A DNA stretch of 64,000 nt, taken from Lytechinus variegatus (Eukaryota; Echinodermata; Echinoidea; Temnopleuroida; Toxopneustidae). Made by a program: the position numbers and the translations under genes. The stretch lies in assembly GCF_018143015.1 (NCBI RefSeq), contig NC_054756.1:14640902-14704901 (forward strand), given 5' to 3'. Shown piece after piece: positions 58,515 through 64,000 of this stretch (position 1 is its first letter; every line of letters begins with the position of its first letter). The notes under the pieces were generated by a model. That model made no database searches. It saw nothing but the letters and a program-made list of their open reading frames with translations, and was not told the origin of the DNA.

Positions 58515-61500
58515 CTATAGTAGGCGAAAAGATGTTGTTGTAAACGTTTTTTTTAAATTTCAATTTAAATATGCATTCATTGTCTTTCATTTTCACGATA
58601 AAATAATTTTTCAATATAATTTATACACATGCCTCATTTGTTATCGATCAAATTTAGGCCCTATACTAGTAATACAAGTTTCCTTTTTGTTAAGAATTGT
58701 CAAATGTAATCACAATATTTGTACGTTCAAATCAAATTGTAATTATGGTTAATTTGATTCGATATCGCTTTTTAATTTATGATCATGAATGTTATATTTT
58801 ACTATGTTCAATTTTGTTTTATGAGAGAAGAGAATAAAGGATTACTAAAAAAAGTACGATTTGTGTTACGGGCCCCAGAAATAAACTACTCGTTCTGACA
58901 AAGAGCTGCCATACAGATCATATTTTTTTCTTTTCCAAGTTGTACGTACCTGCTTCATCTAATGTGAGACATTTAACATTATTGCTACTTGGGTATGAAA
59001 CATAACTCGAATAATCATCTAAAGTCAAATTGCGCGAATCCACCCGATTCTTCAATAAGATGTATACTCTCCTAAAATGAAAAAGGACAGAATAGAGTCA
59101 AGAAAGTTGAAACTAAGATATACGTGCCCTGTGAGTGCAGGTCACTGGGAACTTTTTTTTTAAAAATAGGGGGTGTTAGTTTGTATTTTCTAACCAAAAG
59201 AAGAAGAAGACAAAGGGTGTTCACAAAATGAAGGTGATTTGGGTTGAATTTTTGTTATTTTCTGCTATTATGCAAACTAATTTCCAAGGGGGGGGGGTGC
59301 CTGTGGTGAATAACATACGCGGCACCCCAGGCAAAAATTGGGGGTTCTTCAGCATCCCCAGCACACCCGCCCCCCCCATGCAGAGCAATGCATGATGAGG
59401 GAGAAGTTGGTGAAATCGCAGAGAGGTACGATTTTTTTCCTCAGTGTAGGGTTGACCAAACTGGATAACTCATTTGATTTGACTTAATTTTACATATTTC
59501 ACAAGTACAAACAACAATATGAAAACTCATGAGAATACAAATCAGACAAGGCATAACAATTAATTGAACTTAAAGAAAATAGCGATTTGGAATTAAAGAC
59601 AATTGGAAAGAGTGAAATATAAGAGAACCTGCATAAAAAGCAAAGCTTGTTAAGTCTGCAGGATCCAGAAAAAAACATCGGTCTTAATGAGTATAGGAGA
59701 GGACAGGTAAGTAAATTGATTATAATAAAGTAATGCCAAAATGTGACAAGTGTGGATATGTAAGGAATACAAAAATAAAATAAATAAAAGGGAGTCTGCC
59801 ACTCTACGACTATATATTACTCATTACTCATAGTCCAAGAGCATTAGGCCAAAATAGGCTTAAGAAAGGAAATTTCAGGTAACAAGCTGATTTTTTTTCA
59901 GGATAGGTCCAGGAACATGTCTAGAATAACATACTAAATGTCCTCATGTATCCTCCTTGAGGGTTTTCCGTAATCCAAGATGGCGTCCAAAATGGCCGCC
60001 ATTACAGAAAATTGCCATAACGCTCTCATTATCCGACCTAGACATCAAATTTTGGTGCATATTTCATGGTTTAAAGGTATGAAAGAGCTATTGATACAGG
60101 TTGGAGTGAACATAAGCAGACCAGTAAACCCAAAAATTCAAGATGGCGTCTAAAATGGCCGCCAAAGCCTAAAAATCCACAATGTATCTATTGCTTATGT
60201 TAGTATCTTTAATTCTGTTTCTATTCAACTGTTCAATGGTTTTAAGGGTCAAGTAGTATATTTGGACAAGTTACAAGGACAGTCAGTGGTCAAGTATGTC
60301 AAAAAGCCAAGATTTCTTCCAGAAATGGGGTTTAAAATGGTTTATATTACATACAAATGGACATAGTACATTTAATATCTGCCTGGATATATGATTGTGG
60401 TGTCCAAATTATAGTTTGAAGGGAATGGTTAAAAAGACACTCAGTGGTCAAGTATGTCTAAAAATCCAAGACGACTTCCAAAAATAGAGTCTAGATTGAC
60501 TGCTGTTCCTGACAAATTGACATAAAATCAAAGACGGCTTGTAAAATGGAGTTTAAACTTGACATAGTTCATCTAATATCTGCCTGGGAAATGGTGTGTA
60601 AACCATGGTTTAAGGGTCAGATAATGCATAAGGACAGTTTAAAAGGACATGCAGTGGTCCAGTATGTCCAAAAATCCAAGATGGCTTCCAAAAATGGAGT
60701 CTAAATTGACTACTATTACTAAAAAAATTACATATTTCATTAAAAATCCACCCGAGAGATATGATTTTGATGTCTAAACTATGGTTTTAAAGGGTCAATA
60801 GATCCACCAGGACAAATAAAAAGGACCGCCAGAGGTTTCATATGTCCAAAAATCCAAGATGACTTCCAAAAATGGAGTCTTAATTGACTGCTGCTACTGA
60901 AAAATGCTTCATTAAGAATCCACCCGAGATATTTTATTTTGGTGTCAAACTATTGTCTAGAGGGTCAATAATACACCAATACAAGAAAAAAAAGGACCGC
61001 CAGTGGTCCAGTATGTCCAAAAATCAAAGATGGCTTGTAAAAATGGAGTCTAAAATGGCTGTTGTTACAAACAAATTTACATAGCTGCCTGGAAAATGAT
61101 AGTAAGCTGTCATGATTTAATGGGTCAAATAATACATTACGAGAAGATAAAAGGACACTCAGTAGTCCAGTATGTCAAAAAAAATCAAAGGTGGCTGCTA
61201 AAAATGGAGTCTAAAGTGGCTGATATTACTTACAAAGGGACATTAGTATATTTTACATCTGCGTTAGAGATATTACTAGTATTTTTGTGTCTATAGTTTC
61301 AGGAGTCAAATAATACTCTGGGACCCCTCACAATGATATGCAATCGTCCATTTTGCATTAAAATCCAAGAGGGCTTTCAAAATGGCGTGTAACTCCCATC
61401 ACTTATAAAAGGTCATACTTCATATCCACCTGTAAGAAGTGAATTGGCAAATATAGGACAAGAAAGTAACAAGGATGTTCAGCTTTTCATTATGTGCAAA

Positions 61501-63171
61501 AATCCAAGGGGGTAAAATTATTGAAAAATGCCTGCTGTAACCTGCTCCTGAAACCGTAAGCCATAGGATCAGTTTTCCCCAATGCATTTAAGAGTTGATA
61601 CCGCAATTATTCCTCACACTCAGGTGGATATTTTATGAATTAACGCTATTTTCAAATGATAGGAGTCATTGAGACGCCATCTGGGACTTTTAGGCAAAAT
61701 GGACAACTGCATATCATTGTTTTCAGTCAAAAAATATTATTTGACCCTTGAAAACTTAGTATAAACACCACAATCATATATCTCAGGTGGATTTTTAATG
61801 AAGTATTCCATTTTCAATAACAGCAGTCAATTTTATAGACTCCATTTTTGGAATCCATCTTAAATTTCTGGACATGCAGACCACTGACTGTCCTTTGAAC
61901 TTTCATGATATTTTATTTGACCCTTTAGACAATGGTTTTGACAAAAAAAATCATATATCCCAGGCAGATATCAAAATAAAGGTCTATGTCCATTTGTAAT
62001 TAAAAACATCCATTTTAGACTTAATTTTTGGAAGCCGTCTTGGATTTATGACATACTGGACCAATGAATGTCCTCTTAACCTGTCATAATGCATTATAAG
62101 ACCCTTTAAACCATGCTTAAGACCCAAAATATCACCTTCCAGGCAGATGTAAGACTATCTCATTTTAGACTCCATTTTTACAAGCCATCTTCGAATTTTA
62201 TGTCAATTTTTCAGTAACAGCAGTCAATTTAAACTCCATTTTTGGAAGAAATCTTGGATCTTTTGACATACTGGACCACTGACCATGCTGACTGTCCTTT
62301 ACCCTGTCCTAATGTATTATATGACTCTTAAAACCATGGTAAAGACACTAAAATGATATCTCTCACGTGGATGTAAAATTAACTATGTCCCTTTGTAAGG
62401 AATAGCAACCACTTCAGACGCCATTTTTTGAAACTGTCTTGGATTTTTGGACACCATCTTGGATTACGGAAAATCCTCAAGGAGGATATATGAGGACTTT
62501 TAGTATGTTATTCTAGACATATTTCTGGACCTATCCTGAAAAAATCAGCTTGTTACCAAAAATTTCCATGTTAAACCTAATGCTCTTGGCCTATCAGCCA
62601 GAGTGTATTATCAAAGTACATGTATATAAAGTTTACACAGGGAAATTAGAAGAATTGATAAGCATCGCTTTCAATTTACGTTTGAATTTATCAAGTGAGG
62701 CACTATGTACCACATGGGGAAGATCGTTCCAAAACCTGGGCCCTTCAAATGCAATTGTTCTTTGAGCAAAGAGAGTGATGTATCTGAGGAATGGATTCAA
62801 TGTCAGTTTCGAGTTGATCGAATGGTTTAGCTTCTTCCCCTTCTTAGTCTTGTTTTTTATTCACTCGTCTCTTTATTTTTCCATGTTATTTTCATTTTTT
62901 CTTAGTAGGGCAGATGAGTGACCAAAAGTGGCCAAGATGCTCGTTGCATCTTGCTGGGGGAGGCACTTTGGCCCTCTAAATGCTATCTGGATAATACCTA
63001 TACCTTACCGTGTTGCTTTGCGTAGAGCGATTCCTAGAGGAGCTCGTACGTTGTATCGAAACACAATTGGACTAGACCCGTCGGTAGCCTTCCGGTAAAC
63101 CCTTCTTGATTTTGAAGGCTCCGTCCAGAAGACATATGCCCCGATTTCATCGATAGTCACTGCCGAATATT
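58252..63171 (-). CDS. YWTD beta-propeller protein (LDL-receptor class B type), last three exons
   Basis: Exons 63009-63171, 58950-59071 and 58252-58514 join in phase to 548 nt, ending in TAG. Three YWTD-like blade motifs are visible: VTIDEIGAYVFWTEPSKSRR, LDEAGGMMYFIDFKSDAVLK and GMLFASGWLVWLEPTHHRVG. Each is preceded by the usual L/V-x-x-D-E/x segment. Such six-bladed propellers occur in LDL-receptor relatives, nidogen and some secreted proteins and bind ligands or aid ligand release. Here the protein ends about 55 residues after the last motif, with no EGF, membrane span or tail, so a secreted form or a lineage-specific relative is likely. Upstream exons lie beyond the window's right edge. 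Confidence 0.8.
58950..59071 (-). CDS. YWTD gene penultimate exon
   Basis: Acceptor TCATTTTAG, donor GAAGCAG|GTACGT. 122 nt, phase 2 in, phase 1 out. Encodes RVYILLKNRVDSRNLTLDDY and SSNNVKCLTLDEA. Confidence 0.82.
59834..62593. mobile_element. Long foldback element with AAGATGG(C)NTCCAAAAATGGAGT units
   Basis: Outer arms pair from CCAAGAGCATTAGGCC (59834) to GGCCTAATGCTCTTGG-like sequence at 62575-62593, including GGTAACAAGCTGATTTTTTT and CTCCTTGAGGGTTTTCCGTA. Inside, units of about 120-160 bp with AGTGGTCAAGTATGTCAAAA and CCAAAAATGGAGTCTAAA recur in the left arm and inverted in the right; the turn is near 61350-61600. Noncoding, within the YWTD gene intron 59072-63008. Confidence 0.88.
62655..62770 (-). 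pseudogene. LINE reverse transcriptase C-terminal remnant
   Basis: The minus strand reads AFEGPRFWNDLPHVVHSASL, then DKFKRKLKAMLIN. This is the W-N-x-L-P...S-L-x-x-F-K-x-x-L-K pattern at the C-terminus of CR1/Jockey-type LINE ORF2. Only this end is present; the rest of the LINE is missing. Confidence 0.7.
63009..63171 (-). CDS. YWTD gene third-last exon
   Basis: Acceptor TTTCCACTTAAG, donor ACACG|GTAAGG. 163 nt, phase 1 in, phase 2 out. Encodes YSAVTIDEIGAYVFWTEPSK and VRAPLGIALRKAT, a complete blade signature. Confidence 0.83.
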
Positions 63172-63293
63172 CTTAAGTGGAAACAAAATAATGGCCGTCT
63201 CATTTTAATCATTTCAGTGATAAGTAAATTCTACTAAACATGGATTGTATAGCTAGTGGCTATGATAACAGACAGGCCCAGTGGTATTCTTAA

Positions 63294-63851
63294 AGGTCAA
63301 GTTTACCTCAGAAAATGTTGATTTGGATCCATAGAAAAAAATCAGGCAAGCGTAATGCTGAAAAATTTATCAAAATCGGATGTCATAAGAAAGTTATGGC
63401 ATTTTAAAGTTTCCCTTATTTTTCACAAAATAGTTATATACACAATTTATTCACATGCAAATGAGAGAATCGATGATGTCCCTCACTCACTATTTCTTTT
63501 GTTTTTTATCGTTTGAATATTATACAATACTTATATTTTTACTGATTTGACAATAAAGACCAACTTGACTGAACCATAAGATGTTAAACGATGGTGATTC
63601 CACAAGTTCAGGGAGAAATAAAACTTTCATTCCCAGGACAATGAGGAGAAAATAAGAATGCTTCATGTTTCCTAAAAGAAAATGAGTAAAGAAATAATAG
63701 TGAGTGATGTCATCAGTTCCTTCATTTGAATACCGAACGAGATGTGCATATAACTGTTTTGTGAAATCAAGCAAAACTTAAAAATGTCATAACTTTGTTG
63801 GATTTTCCACTTTTTATTCAGATCGTCTTTTCTGTTAGGGTGGACTTGTCC
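63294..63851. mobile_element. TTAA-flanked palindromic MITE, AGGTCAAGTTTACC ends
   Basis: TTAA at 63290-63293 and 63852-63855. AGGTCAAGTTTACCTCAGAA at the left pairs with the GGGTGGACTTGTCC right end; inner GATTTGATAAA-like arms also pair. Same family as 54004-54099. Lies in the intron upstream of the YWTD exon at 63009-63171. Confidence 0.82.
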
Positions 63852-64000
63852 TTAAAAAATCCAGTCACTGAATAACCATGCATTAACTAGTTAAATTAAA
63901 GAAATGATATAAGTAAATGTGTCATAAGAAATATATGGAGGTCACTTAAAAAGTTTAAGATCCATACTTTTCTGACCAATCTTGTAAATATTCAATTCGC

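Overview
The window is eukaryotic, intron-rich and crowded with repeats. The best guess is an echinoderm, most likely a sea urchin. I base this on a tRNA-derived SINE of the type common in echinoderm genomes, many short inverted-repeat elements tipped with poly-G/poly-C, and animal gene families with canonical GT-AG introns. I could not run a search, so the species is open. There is no sign of rRNA, CRISPR or operon structure.

Layout. (1) 1-990, plus strand: the last exon of RTF2, followed by two extra, decayed copies of its C-terminal coding end. (2) 1000-5281: a SINE, two inverted-repeat elements, a CAT microsatellite and a poly-G element. (3) 5282-17874, minus strand: a complete three-exon histamine N-methyltransferase gene (299 aa), whose 10-kb first intron holds nested transposons, a 1.2-kb minisatellite and a 2.9-kb foldback. 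(4) 17875-23986: intergenic repeats and a threefold-repeated block directly before the next gene. (5) 23987-32944, plus strand: a complete five-exon gene for a secreted 254-aa protein with a signal peptide, an EGF-like module and a C-terminal region resembling the farnesoic acid O-methyltransferase (FAMeT) domain; all four introns are phase 1. (6) 32945-40990: a large imperfect inverted duplication (35770-37440) and an apparently intact Tc1 transposon sitting inside an older inverted-repeat element. (7) 40991-56524, minus strand: a complete seven-exon gene for a 381-aa type I membrane protein with signal peptide, one MAM domain, a Ser/Thr-rich stalk, one membrane span and a tyrosine-rich tail with an ITAM-like motif. 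Its third-to-second exon intron holds a young array of three 463-bp direct repeats. (8) 58252-64000, minus strand: the last three exons of an LDL-receptor class B (YWTD) beta-propeller protein that continues past the window, with a 2.8-kb foldback and a LINE remnant in its intron.

The exon models were built by hand: in each complete gene the splice phases agree at every junction and the summed coding length is a multiple of three (900, 765 and 1146 nt). Two of the four genes encode secreted or membrane proteins and a third is an extracellular-type propeller, but nothing shows that they act together. The most notable items are the MAM/ITAM-like receptor, the EGF-FAMeT secreted protein, the three-repeat array with a single outer target duplication, and the intact Tc1 copy.
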